Below are positions 12,838 through 23,271 of a stretch of DNA of 64,000 bases, piece by piece. Made by a program: the position numbers and the translations under genes. Below the pieces are notes generated by a model. It had not been told where the DNA came from. It saw nothing but the letters and a program-made list of their open reading frames with translations, and did not search any database. Numbering within the stretch: position 1 is the stretch's first letter; every line of letters begins with the position of its first letter. Source of the stretch: Chrysomallon squamiferum (lineage: Eukaryota > Mollusca > Gastropoda > Neomphalida > Peltospiridae); assembly GCA_012295275.1 (NCBI GenBank), contig CM022676.1, positions 1,632,510 to 1,696,509 on the forward strand, read 5' to 3'.

Positions 12838-13110
12838 TTCAAAACATTCTTTTTTTCACCATCTTTCTATTTCATCAAATAAATAATATAAAATAATCTA
12901 AACCAAAATATCCTTAGAGAAATATCATCTTTCCTATTAATAAATATAATAAAAAATATATACTTAATTTCAAAATATTCTTTGTGAAACATGTTTCACC
13001 TCTTTACTATTCCAAGTAAATAATATCCTTTTGAGAAACTTCTTCAAATAATATTTACTGTAAAAACATTTAAATTTAATTCAAAATATTTTCTGAATAA
13101 TTTAACAGTT
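12838..13110. repeat. Degenerate tandem array, about 60-70 bp unit
   Basis: A phrase like CAAAATATTCTTTG(A/T)GAAA recurs at about 12839, 12903, 12970, 13028 and 13081, with intervening TATTAATAAATAATAT-like sequence. Copies are strongly diverged. Confidence 0.45.
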
Positions 13111-14219
13111 TTGAGAATCAATGAATTAATCTATAATGTCAATTAAAGTAATTTGACTTTTTCCTATGACTGACTAAATAGAAAGATTTCAAAATTTTCT
13201 TTTCCATGCATGATTTATAATATTTGTTATTAATTTTTAATCAAATAAATGTTTATATTGTAATAATGAAAGTGATAAGAAATATTTCCAAAACAATTTG
13301 ACATAAATATTAGTAAACTCTGGTTTATTAAAAAAGACCACCTATGATAAAAAAATATTAATGAATCAGACAAAACAGCCTATTAGTAAAGTAATTTATG
13401 AGTTTGTTAAAAACCACACCAAGAAAAATAAAACCAATGTTAATGATGATGATAAATTAATTACCAAGACATTAACTTTAATTGTGATTGTCATTATTAA
13501 TCTTTTCCTCATTAACTCTTACAGTTTCACAGATTAATAAACTGCAATATGGCCTCTGGACAGAGTGTTTATGTAACTTTGTTTTACAGTTCAGGACAGG
13601 TGAGTTAAATACAGCATGTTATCAACATGTCAAACAATATATTGTTTTTTTAACCCCATCCTCATGTCACACTTAAATCATTAACTTTTTTGTATTTCAC
13701 TGGTCTATTCACCACGGCTACATATAATCACATTTAATATACATGCATGTATAAAAAGGAATGCTTAGAATTGCCAAAATCAATTTAATTTTACACAAAA
13801 TTATAAACTCAGCTTTAGCTGCCATCCAACAAAAACATATTTTTAAGAACAAAACTGTATGTGTATGTACACAAAAACACACACACACAAACACATCCAC
13901 CCACCCACCCATTTGGAATAGCAAAGGGGTGGGTGAACAGTTTCACAAAGAATATTTCAAAATTAGGCATATTTTTTATTATATTTATTAATAGGAAAGA
14001 TATTGTTTCTCCAAGAATATTTTTTACAGGGTATTGTATATTTATTTAATGAAACAGGAAAGATATTTATATATCAAATACATATTTATTTAAAAAAAAA
14101 TTAAAAATGGCTGATGAAAACAATTTGGTGTAATAACCACTAGATACATTTCAACACACCATGAAAACAGCTACTTTACTTTTTTACCTCCAGAACAAAT
14201 ATCTGGCATATAAATATTT

Positions 14220-14520
14220 TTAACTCCTGTATAACACTTTTTAATTATCTAAACATTCCTATACCACTTCATCATCTTCAAACATTATTTTATCTAAACA
14301 TTAACTCTACTATCCAGTTATCTAAACATTTCAACTACAATAGTATCTTTCGTTATTTAAACATAAATTATTTATCTAAACATCTTAGATCTAGTATTCA
14401 GTGATTACCTAAAGATTTTAACTCTAATATTATATATTATCTAAATGTAATTACCTATTTATCTAAATATATAAACCCATCTTACATATTTCATTATCTA
14501 TACATTTGCCAGACTAATGG
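14220..14520. repeat. Degenerate tandem array based on TTATCTAAACAT
   Basis: TTATCTAAACAT or close variants (TATTTAAACAT, TTATCTAAATG, TTATCTATACAT) recur at least eight times in about 300 bp, with TTTAACTCTAATAT-like spacers. Confidence 0.5.
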
Positions 14521-14569
14521 ATGTTTATTTACATTTTATACGAGGTTACGAGGTTTCCTTCATTAAGTC

Positions 14570-14710
14570 AAATTGATTTAAAATTAACATCTGTTGCTTC
14601 ATTCTGTGTAATTAGTGCGACGTTTACCCAGCACAATTTACAAAAATTATCAAAACTTGGCTCATTTTATCAAAGCCAATGATAGTGACATGAAAAACGT
14701 GTTTGATGTC
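14570..14710. promoter_or_regulatory. Candidate conserved non-coding block in intron 1
   Basis: Non-repetitive, more complex sequence than its surroundings, containing GTGTAATTAGTGCGACG and TTATCAAAGCCAATGATAG. The ORF across it (14615-14860) has no recognisable protein character. Confidence 0.25.
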
Positions 14711-15104
14711 AGAGCACAGACTGACTATTTAAACTTAGCTTTTTATAACCTCAGAAATTATTTATTTAGTTCAGACATTATTGTTTGTTTTCACTCTTAC
14801 ATATTTATTACTAAAATTTCTCCATATATATACTATCTTGGCTACTTAAAACAATTGTAGAATGTAAGAAAAGCCATTAATTTTGTATGTCTTTTTCTCC
14901 CTCCTATTCCAGTCCAAAATAACTGAGGAGCATCTTTGTTTAAATCAAACAAAGTAACATTTTATAAAAATTAGTTTTCTTTCTTTTTTTTTGCATTCCA
15001 TCCAGAAATAAGAAATGACTGTGCATGAATAATATTAATTTGTGTCACTGGCATCTTGATTGCTTAACATATACATTTCTCACACAAAAAAAAGAAAAAC
15101 AAAG

Positions 15105-15158
15105 TAATAATAATAATAAATAAATAAATAAATAAATATAAATAAATAAATAAATAAG
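15105..15158. repeat. (AAAT)n microsatellite
   Basis: AAT then AAAT repeats ending just upstream of the ATTCAGAC array. Confidence 0.92.
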
Positions 15159-15224
15159 GGAAATGATTCTGCCTAAGTCTTTCTCATGGAAAACTTTACC
15201 ATTCTATTTCCAAAGCCTAAAAAC

Positions 15225-15665
15225 ATGTTATATAGATATTCAGACGGGTTGTAGGAAAAAACGTCACCAGAAAAAAAAAGGCATCCGAAATGGCACTATG
15301 CAGATTTGGAAAAAGTGTCTCCTCGTTTATTTAAAAAAAAAAATGTAAAGTTCCTTTAAAAAAATTCATGCAATATTGTTATACAGGTCTATTTAAGTTA
15401 TTTTTAAAGCAACTATATAAAAAAAATAATAATAATATGGTGCCATTTTTTCCTAATCTGCAGTGCCATTTATTCCGGGTGCCCTTTTTTCTGTACCCCA
15501 TTCAGACTATATGCCAAATATCTAACATGTAAATAAATATAAGAAATTAATATATGAATGCATTATATAGACATTCAGACTACACATAAAATATCCAAAT
15601 GATAACTAAAGAAAAAAAAAAGGAAATATATGATTATATATAGACATTCAGACTACCTGTAAAAT
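15225..15665. repeat. Degenerate tandem repeat (about 75-bp unit) carrying ATTCAGAC, interrupted by the foldback element
   Basis: The phrase TATAGA(C/T)ATTCAGAC recurs at about 15231, 15566 and 15640, with a related copy at 15500. It is followed in several copies by TGTAAAATATCT-like sequence. Removing 15246-15507 restores a normal unit. Confidence 0.5.
15246..15499. mobile_element. Foldback (long inverted-repeat) element, about 254 bp, with ATTCAGAC flanks
   Basis: The left arm (about 15246-15325) and right arm (about 15425-15499) are imperfect inverted repeats. Left GGCATCCG...AATGGCAC...GCAGATT...GGAAAAA matches right-arm reverse complement GGCACCCGG...AATGGCAC...GCAGATTAGGAAAAA. The outer ends are GGGTTGTAGGAAAAAA and GGGGTACAGAAAAAA. 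Both sides carry the direct repeat ATTCAGAC (15238-15245 and 15500-15507), consistent with an 8-bp duplication as in hAT elements. However, ATTCAGAC also recurs in the surrounding tandem repeat, so the duplication is not certain. No transposase is present. Confidence 0.6.
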
Positions 15666-16775
15666 ATCTGTAAAATGCAGGGATGGGTTTTAATCAGTTT
15701 AATGCTTGACAATCCCAGAAAGTTATTTAAGTTAATGTTCTTTCTCATTTTCATAATCATTCATCTTTAAATTCTGTGTTGTCAGCGTTTCCCATTAAAG
15801 TAATAAACATCTATACACAATACACAACTCATATATCTCATTATACTAACATAAATACCGTTTTCCTAAAGCCTATACTTTAAAAAAAATATATATAAAA
15901 TTCATTTAAAAAAAAATATGTAATTTATTTTCAAACTCATTACACTAAGTACATTTTTATTTTCTCTTAAACTATATATTATCTTCTCAATTTCAGCACC
16001 TGAAAAAAAAAAAACCTACCAAAATTATCTACATATTCAAAACAGTCTTCTAAGCAACCAGTTCTGGTTTGTAATAACACTGACTAATCCGGAGTCAAAC
16101 CCAGTCATTAAGAGAGTACACTTCAAAGTAATCTTAACATGAAATTTACTCTAATTTTCATCTCCACTGAGCATGACAGCCATTTTTCTTAGAACTTCTT
16201 CACAAATTACAAACACTGGATCCAAGCTGGCTTTAGAGAAAGAAAATCTGTTTAGAAATATTTCCTAGCCTCTCTGTTCTGTGTTGTTGATAAACACTCT
16301 TCACTAGAAAACAAAACTTCCGCATAGTTTCTAAGCATCTGATCTGAGTTTGAAATATGTGATGACCAGCATGGTATGACATGTAACATATTGTAATCTG
16401 CTTTGCAATCAAGAAACAAAACTTATATATGAAATAATTATAATTAGTAAATTAGCAGAATACTGAAGTTGGTTATTCAGAAATATAAATTAGTTAAAAA
16501 ATAATAATCACTGATTATTAAATGGTTAGTTAAATAGTCATACATGCATTTACACACCCATCTGTGTGTATGTAATTTTATATTATTCTTTACTTATTTT
16601 AGAAGGAATAAAGACTAGAATGTTATAAACAAGCAGGAGGCTACCCAACTGATGCTTGGTGCACTTGTAAACACACAAAGTTTAAATGTGACAGGAACAC
16701 TGGATGTATCTGTCAGCAAAGTCATAACTGTTGCCATGAAGCTCCATGAAACCGGGTTTTACTGGAGTCACTGAT

Positions 16776-16789
16776 GTTACCACAGTAAC
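16776..16789. promoter_or_regulatory. Candidate RFX X-box palindrome GTTACCACAGTAAC
   Basis: It matches the RFX consensus GTNRCC-NN-RGYAAC at every fixed position and lies in intron 1, in a GC-richer stretch (16620-16870). Function is inferred from the motif only. Confidence 0.35.
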
Positions 16790-18284
16790 AGTGCAGAACA
16801 AACAGGTGGTGATACCAGCATGAAAAACACACCTCCTCAATTCATTTACTGCCCTGTGAACATCACTGCCTCCTCCTTAATTTTATATAGTCCTACTTAC
16901 ACACACATTACAGCTTCAAAACTGTAAATAGCTTTTTTGATATTTTAAATAAATTTAATTTCTCTTTCTAAATCTACCGATTCAGAAAAAATCTAAATAA
17001 TAAATGCATTTTATAACTTTTAAATCAAATTAAATAAAATGTCTTTTATTTTTTCATTTTCCTTATTTGAAAGCAAATAAATAAAATATAAATAAAAAAT
17101 ATAAACAGCAACATGTTAAGTAGATACATCTAGCCTTTTGTTCTGATGTCAAATACTTGATCTCCTTTTAATTGTTTTAAAATCATTTTTATTTTTAGCA
17201 ATCTTCTTTGAACATGCTGAACAGAAAAGCAAAAATTATGTTTTCTACACATAAACAACAGCTGCAACAACACTGTAACAACAACTGCAACAACATTCTT
17301 ATACCAAAACTAAAAGCAAACAATGATCAAAGAAAACAAAACAAATAAAGTTTCAAGTTAAAAATATTTCTTCACTAATAAATCATTAACGTTTTTGTTT
17401 AACATCATTATAGGTAAGTTGAAGATTTAAAAAAAATATTTTTTTAAATTATATATTTTAAACACATAAATTTTTAGTTTAGTGACAACTTAAAGAGATC
17501 ATGTTTCAAATGAAATAAATAACAAAAAAACTGTATGTAAAATTCAAGAATATTTTCTTGTGTTTTTAGTTTTTGTAAGAAAAAAATACCACGAAACCAA
17601 AATATTAAAAAGAAGAAAAAATGCTTGATTTTTGAATATCAAGGAATTTTAGAATGTCAGTGAAAGATAAAAAAAAAATACTACTAATAAAATATACATA
17701 TAACAAGATAAAAATCTAGAAAAATAAAAAAGAAGGAATAAATATAGTTACAAGAAAAAGAAAGAAAAAATCAGTAACATTAATATTATGAAAAAAATTT
17801 AATAATAATAATAAAAAAAATAAAAATATGAAACCCCCCCCAACCAAAACATTACTTATTATGAAAAACAACTTCCAGAGGTACAATACAAAACAAACAT
17901 TCATTTAAAATAAATACAATTATAGATTTAAAATATGCAAACTCACAAACCTTTATTTATAATATAAAAGAATACAAACATATTTCAATATGGAACAACA
18001 CAAACATAAAGTATGATCTGTGTAAGACTAAGTGAGTAACAAGTTGTTATGATTTAACATGTCAGAGAACACGGACTCCAATGTCTTTCTCTGTTGACCA
18101 GCACTGCACTGATAAAAGGATTTGTTTGCCTGGCTCATCTGTTACAATATTGTGATGCAAATCCACAACTAAGCCTATTCAAAGGTACCAGCTACTTGTA
18201 TGAAAAGCAAAGAATTAAGTTGCAAAGTAAACAGTTTGAAGATAGAATAACAACTCAGCATACTTGTCAGGTTAGAAAGATGTA

Positions 18285-18540
18285 TGTTGACAAGATACTC
18301 ACTATCCTGCTCACAGCAGTGTAAGACATGTGTAGGTAGGATACACAGATCTGTGAGCAGGATAATGCAGATGATATACTTACCTGTGAGTAACAAGTTT
18401 GCAAGGATAGTGTCACTGAGTAGGTGTCAGAAAGTATGTAGATACTGTGAATATACCATTGAGTAAATAGGATATACTGGCAGTGAGTACACTAAATAGG
18501 ATATACTTGTCTGTGAACAGTGCAGTGTAAGTGATATAGC
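18285..18540. repeat. Degenerate tandem repeat around GGATATACTTGTCTGTGAG
   Basis: Variants of (A/G)GGATA(T/C)AC...CTGTGAGCA/GAGTA recur about seven times, most clearly at 18470-18520. This explains the short open frames seen there on both strands. Confidence 0.45.
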
Positions 18541-19217
18541 ACATTGTTTGACCTGTCACAATAAATTTATTTCACCACTTTTTTATCTTAACAAAACCTG
18601 GAACTTCTTTTAAAAATAAAAAAAATTCAAGAGAGACATTTATGAGGTGGTTTGGTAAGAAGGTTGTATTTTCGGATATTTACAACTATTTCAAACCCTA
18701 ACTTTATTTATTATGTAAATCTGTGGATTTTTTTAAATTGTAATAGAGCATGCAGATATAAAAAGAAAATATAAAATAATACTTCATATAAATGAAAAAT
18801 ATGTATAATCTCTTTAATGTATGGCATTCATTAAAGTATAATGAAATAAACTCATTTAAATAATTATTTTATGTAAACTATATACCATAATTATGTTCAC
18901 AATGTGTTTGGCTACACACACACACTAGAGTACTTTTATCAATAAAAATATTTAATGCAGTGCTTTCATTAACATCACAACTAATATAAACTTTTAAATT
19001 GTTGTTTTATGTAACTATAGTAACGACTAATTGTTTGCTTTTAACACACATTAGAATATTAATAAAGTGATAAAACGATGTGTATGATTGATTATATGGC
19101 CAGTAACTGTATAATCAGATAACTGTTTTCTTTTTGAACAAAACAACAAACTGAGAAGAAAAAAGAATACAAGACTTTCAGAGAGACAGGATACATACTC
19201 AGAAGAAAAGAAAGTAA

Positions 19218-19219
<2 letters not shown>

Positions 19220-19259
<40 letters not shown>
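19220..19259. repeat. (GT)n microsatellite, about 20 copies
   Basis: Uninterrupted run. Confidence 0.97.
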
Positions 19260-19261
<2 letters not shown>

Positions 19262-19681
19262 ATGAATGTATGGTGCCTTTTGTGAACTATCTGTAGCAGA
19301 CAGAAGCAATCAATTTTCTTTAGTATCTTATCATAAACAGAAAAATTGAAGGAGAAGCAGCCAACTAAGGAGGGTAGAACCTCACATGAGAGCTGTAACC
19401 ACAAATGACTCCCACACCAAGAGGAGGAAAAAGAAGAGACTTAAGGAAGATATGTCAATGAAATTTCTTCAAACAACAAAAAAAAATTTGTTGCAGAATT
19501 TGTGGCACTGAAATGTATATAAATTTATCTACACAGCAATAGGCAGCAAAGCAAACACTGGGAACTAGCAAATTGCTGTAGAAAACAGTGAAAAAGAATT
19601 GTCAAAATTTTCACAATTGGAATGCAGCTTGCAAATAGCAGAGTTTCAACAAAACAATTTATCATCTGTCCCCAATATCCA

Positions 19682-19695
19682 GTTGTCATGGCAAC
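19682..19695. promoter_or_regulatory. Candidate X-box-like palindrome GTTGTCATGGCAAC
   Basis: One mismatch to the RFX X-box consensus; also in intron 1. Confidence 0.3.
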
Positions 19696-20632
19696 TCTCA
19701 TTTCATCCTTACAGTGATTTTTGCTGCATTAACAAAGGCCCATGGGAGATACACATTACATTTCTGGTTTTATACATATTAACTTTAGTGTGTGATAAGT
19801 TTGAAATGTATAAATAATTTATTATTCTATTAATATATTTCAAAGTATTCAGATTTCTGAGAAATATTATAAAAAATTAAGTTATATCATCATAATCACA
19901 CACACCCTACATGAATAAAAATGGTTAAATATGTAAAATTATGTAAATATAATCTATTAATTTCATATTTTAATCTGACTTTTAAGAACATTAAGAACAT
20001 TATTTATTCACATGAGGTAACTTAATGTTGTTTTAAATGAAATATCTAAATGTCATTTACATTATTATAATAAATTATTTTACTAATAGATTTTTAAAAT
20101 CTGGTTAAAAGTTTCACTGAAATTTTATGTAATGTCACATTAGTGAGAAATTATCTATCATAAATTAAATATTCATTAAAAAAAGGAAACATATTTGAAA
20201 ACTAAATATGATAATGTAAAGTTGCTACAAATAAATTATTTTATAATCAAAATTTTTGTATAAATAAATTAAAATTTTTGTATAAATAAAATTAAAATCT
20301 TCTAATTAAATCTTAATATACCAAATTGTCTGAAAAAGACTATGAGAGGTATAATGTTTCTGTTAATTGTGTCACAACAGAGAAAGGTAAAACAGGTATG
20401 AGAACAATAAAAGTTGAATGACACGTCAAGGTGTGAGGTGAGGACATAGTTTGGTTATAAATGTCACAACCTGCTCACTTAACTCAAAACTCACTCATAA
20501 AATAAAATTTAGCTTATAAACATTCTGAAATGGAGACTCTTACAGTATCAGCATAGCTATCCAAGTAATACATTTGTGAACAAACACCCATGTTAGTGCT
20601 TTTATATGTATTCACTGTACATGTATTTTGTG

Positions 20633-20657
20633 TATATATATATATATATATATATAT
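20633..20657. repeat. (AT)n microsatellite
   Basis: Short uninterrupted AT run. Confidence 0.9.
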
Positions 20658-21367
20658 ACACTCAAGTTTTTCAATACATTAAAAACATGCTACTCTAGAA
20701 TTCAGTTACAACTCTTGAAAATGTAATTTAAAACAATTCCCTCCCCCCCGACAAAAAAGAAAACAATAAAAAGCAACTTAACACCCCCAATTATCTTTAA
20801 AATCTTATTATATATTTTAAAATATACATATATATCTTTTGTTACCAAGCTTAAAAAAAAATCCACGATTCTTGAGCTATTTTCTCATTCACAGTTTTCT
20901 TTTTTTCTTTACTTCATTCAGATTTGATAGCTTGAATATGCATCAACAAATGTCTCAAAAACACATTTGCACAATATTTCTTCAGTGCTGTTTTTCTTGT
21001 AACATGAAGAGCAAGGATCCAAATAATGCAACAGCCATGGCGTTACAACAGTCAGTGCTGCTGCAGAATGCAATGGTTTTCCCATAACAACAGTAAGACA
21101 TTTGTTAAAGATTCATGATTATAGGGAACTTGTAGAAGATAATTTTAGAGTAATTTAGCATGCAGTAAATGGGTCGTACATTAGTAACACATCAGTTAAA
21201 AGTCTGTGTTACATATAACATCAGTTAAAAGTTTGTACTGCACCTATTAGTAAATGTAAGGTAACAATGATTTTTATGTTTCTGTAACATACAGATCAAT
21301 GAAATATGTACAGATAGGTACTTTGCTATGATAATTTAATTAAAAAAATAATTTTTAAATTTAGGAA

Positions 21368-21371
<4 letters not shown>

Positions 21372-21435
<64 letters not shown>
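21372..21435. repeat. (CT)n microsatellite, about 32 copies
   Basis: Long pure CT run in intron 1, about 0.8 kb downstream (in transcription) of coding exon 1. Confidence 0.98.
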
Positions 21436-21438
<3 letters not shown>

Positions 21439-22030
21439 AACACATTTTCTTATTTGTAAAATTATAAAGATTATTCATTTTCTTTTAACCAAAACCAATA
21501 AAATTAAAAAAAAATAATAATAATATCTAAGATAATATTATTTCACTGTATGAAATTCATTTTTCTTCTTAAAGGTATTTCTAGGTAAAACTTTTTAAAC
21601 TAACTTTAGGATGACCTTGTCTTCCTTAAATCCCTTCTGTGTAAAAATAAGTAAATTCAGGATACAATATTTCTTGTTAACACCTTAGATTACAGATAAA
21701 AGTTCTTGCGTCTTTGATCTGTGAGTTCTGGGTGCAGGTTAGACAGGTAAACACAGAGAGAAGTCTGCACAGGTTGATCAATTAACAGTGGACAATAGAG
21801 GTACATTCCTACCTGGTCAAACACCTGTACTGTTGTTCATGTAACACACTGTGACTAGAATATACAGCTTAACACTGGTGGCATTATCTTGACATAAACC
21901 TTCACATATAAAAATGTGCTATTCTGTTATGACAGTAATATAAGTCTTCAAAAAGATGGGTGACTTACAACATAAATATAAACTTTGCAATGGTAGGAAT
22001 TGTTTGTAATATGAATAATAATAACAATAA

Positions 22031-22032
<2 letters not shown>

Positions 22033-22086
<54 letters not shown>
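22033..22086. repeat. (AAT)n microsatellite, about 17 copies
   Basis: Pure AAT run about 100 bp inside the intron after coding exon 1. On the minus strand it reads as a Tyr/Ile/Leu homopolymer frame that is not a gene. Confidence 0.97.
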
Positions 22087-22087
<1 letters not shown>

Positions 22088-22188
22088 TAAAATAAGCTTT
22101 GACTTTGCTGGATCAAGCATTCTGTTGGAATATAAATCTTCATAATTATATTTCAACAATGATATAAGAAAAATGAGGTAACACATAC

Positions 22189-22246
22189 CTGCCCAGGTGA
22201 GGGAGGTGAGGACTATCAGACAGAGACATGGCTGGGTGATTCCCAT
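22189..22246 (-). CDS. CDON/BOC: CDON/BOC (Ihog)-family receptor, coding exon 1: start codon and signal peptide (partial gene)
   Basis: The ATG at 22246 is in a strong context (GCC before, G after), and an in-frame TGA lies five codons upstream, so it is the first in-frame Met. The exon encodes 19 complete residues, MGITQPCLCLIVLTSLTWA, a typical secretory signal peptide with a Leu/Ile/Val core ending in WA. It then contributes one base (G) to codon 20. The donor reads GGGCAG|GTATGTGT (intron begins at 22188). That G joined to AT at the start of coding exon 2 gives GAT (Asp20), so cleavage is predicted near Ala19/Asp20. CDON/BOC/Ihog proteins are type I membrane proteins that bind Hedgehog ligands and act as co-receptors with Patched. 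Only the N-terminal part is in this window. Family assignment rests on exons 2 and 3, since a signal peptide alone is not diagnostic. Confidence 0.82.
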
Positions 22247-22318
22247 GGCTGAGTAAGTTCACGACAGACACTGAACATTGCACATCATCCACACTTGGTT
22301 ATCAGCAGCTTGTCAACT
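22247..22318 (-). other. 5'UTR part of coding exon 1, with two short upstream ORFs
   Basis: An acceptor-like sequence, TTTTGTTTTGTTACAG|AG, sits at 22319 and puts the exon start at 22318, leaving 72 nt of leader before the ATG. The leader holds ATG codons at 22288 and 22285 in frame with the main ORF but stopped by TGA (uORF 22288-22259). A third ATG at 22278 is out of frame and its ORF runs to a TGA at 22218-22216, overlapping the main start. The acceptor implies at least one 5' non-coding exon further right. If transcription started here instead, the uORFs might be absent from the mRNA. Confidence 0.55.
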
Positions 22319-22390
22319 CTGTAACAAAACAAAACAGTGTTTAAATAACAGTCTAAAACAGACACTTTAGTTTCAATGTCAGGTGTTTAA

Positions 22391-22510
22391 TATAATAATA
22401 ATAACAACAACAATAATAATAGTAATTATAATAATAATAAGGATAATAATGGTGATGATTATTATAACAATCATAATATGATGATGATACTACTATTACT
22501 ATTAATAAAT
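22391..22510. repeat. Interrupted AAT/AAC/GAT trinucleotide tract
   Basis: Runs of AAT, AAC, GATGAT and ACTATT repeats in about 120 bp immediately upstream of the exon with the start codon. Confidence 0.8.
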
Positions 22511-23167
22511 CAGGGTAAGTTATAGGGTAAGCACAGTTTTTAAATATATAAATGAAACAGAAAAATTATAAATATTATCTATACATTAGCTTAAACATGT
22601 GCATACACAGATAACACATACACACCAACCAAAGTAATAATAACCAAACTATTTTAAATAACCAAATTAAAATCACTCTACAAACTGGAAAATCGTTTAC
22701 ACCAAAATGATTTATCCACTTATAACAAGATTTTGTCCAAATATGGACAGATAGATAAATCTAAGCCAAAAATAACTAAATCTATGACAGACAACTCCAT
22801 ACCATCTATTATATCACAAATCTTGTCAAAATTACTCTCGTTCATTGGAATTAATAGTGATGTCAGAATGATCAGAAAATGAACAAAAATTGCATTTTGA
22901 CATTTAGTGGTTTGATCGAAGCAATAAAATGTAATACAAATTCAATATATTTAATAACCAATAAATACACTGTCTGCTGGAATTTCTTCTGTGAAGTATG
23001 AAAGAAAAACTTAATGAGAGTATAAAATGTTGTACGGTAAAAGATTGAATAAACATTAGATAATCTTATATATAAATAAATAATAATAATGAAATACCCC
23101 CCCAAAACACAATAAATATATGAAAATAGAATTCAAATAAATTTAAAACTGAAAATAAAAAAGCATA

Positions 23168-23179
23168 AAGAAAGAAAGA

Positions 23180-23210
<31 letters not shown>

Positions 23211-23239
23211 AATAAATAATAATAATTATAATAATAATA

Positions 23240-23270
<31 letters not shown>
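23168..23270. repeat. AAAG/AAAT/AAT to ATT strand-switching microsatellite
   Basis: AAAG and AAAT repeats pass into AAT and then switch to ATT, forming a self-complementary tract with its centre near 23242. Confidence 0.93.

Positions 23271-23271
<1 letters not shown>

Larger units (their letters stand above)
9795..22188 (-). other. Intron 1 (between coding exons 1 and 2) of the CDON/BOC-like gene, 12.4 kb
   Basis: It is bounded by GTATGTGT at 22188 and TTACAG at 9795. Direct phase agreement between the flanking exons means no coding exon needs to lie inside. It contains trinucleotide and dinucleotide microsatellites, degenerate tandem arrays (11520-12110, 12838-13110, 14220-14520, 18285-18540), a foldback element (15246-15499) and palindromic X-box-like sites. 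The open frames inside are short and resemble no family I know. Confidence 0.75.

Noticed and set aside
19051-19404. 117-residue minus-strand frame
   Set aside because: It spans a (GT)n microsatellite read as His-Thr repeats and has low-complexity ends.
21919-22246. Extension of the signal-peptide frame past 22189 into a poly-Tyr stretch
   Set aside because: Translation past the GTATGTGT donor reads an (AAT)n microsatellite; the phase match with the Ig1 exon shows the exon ends at 22189.
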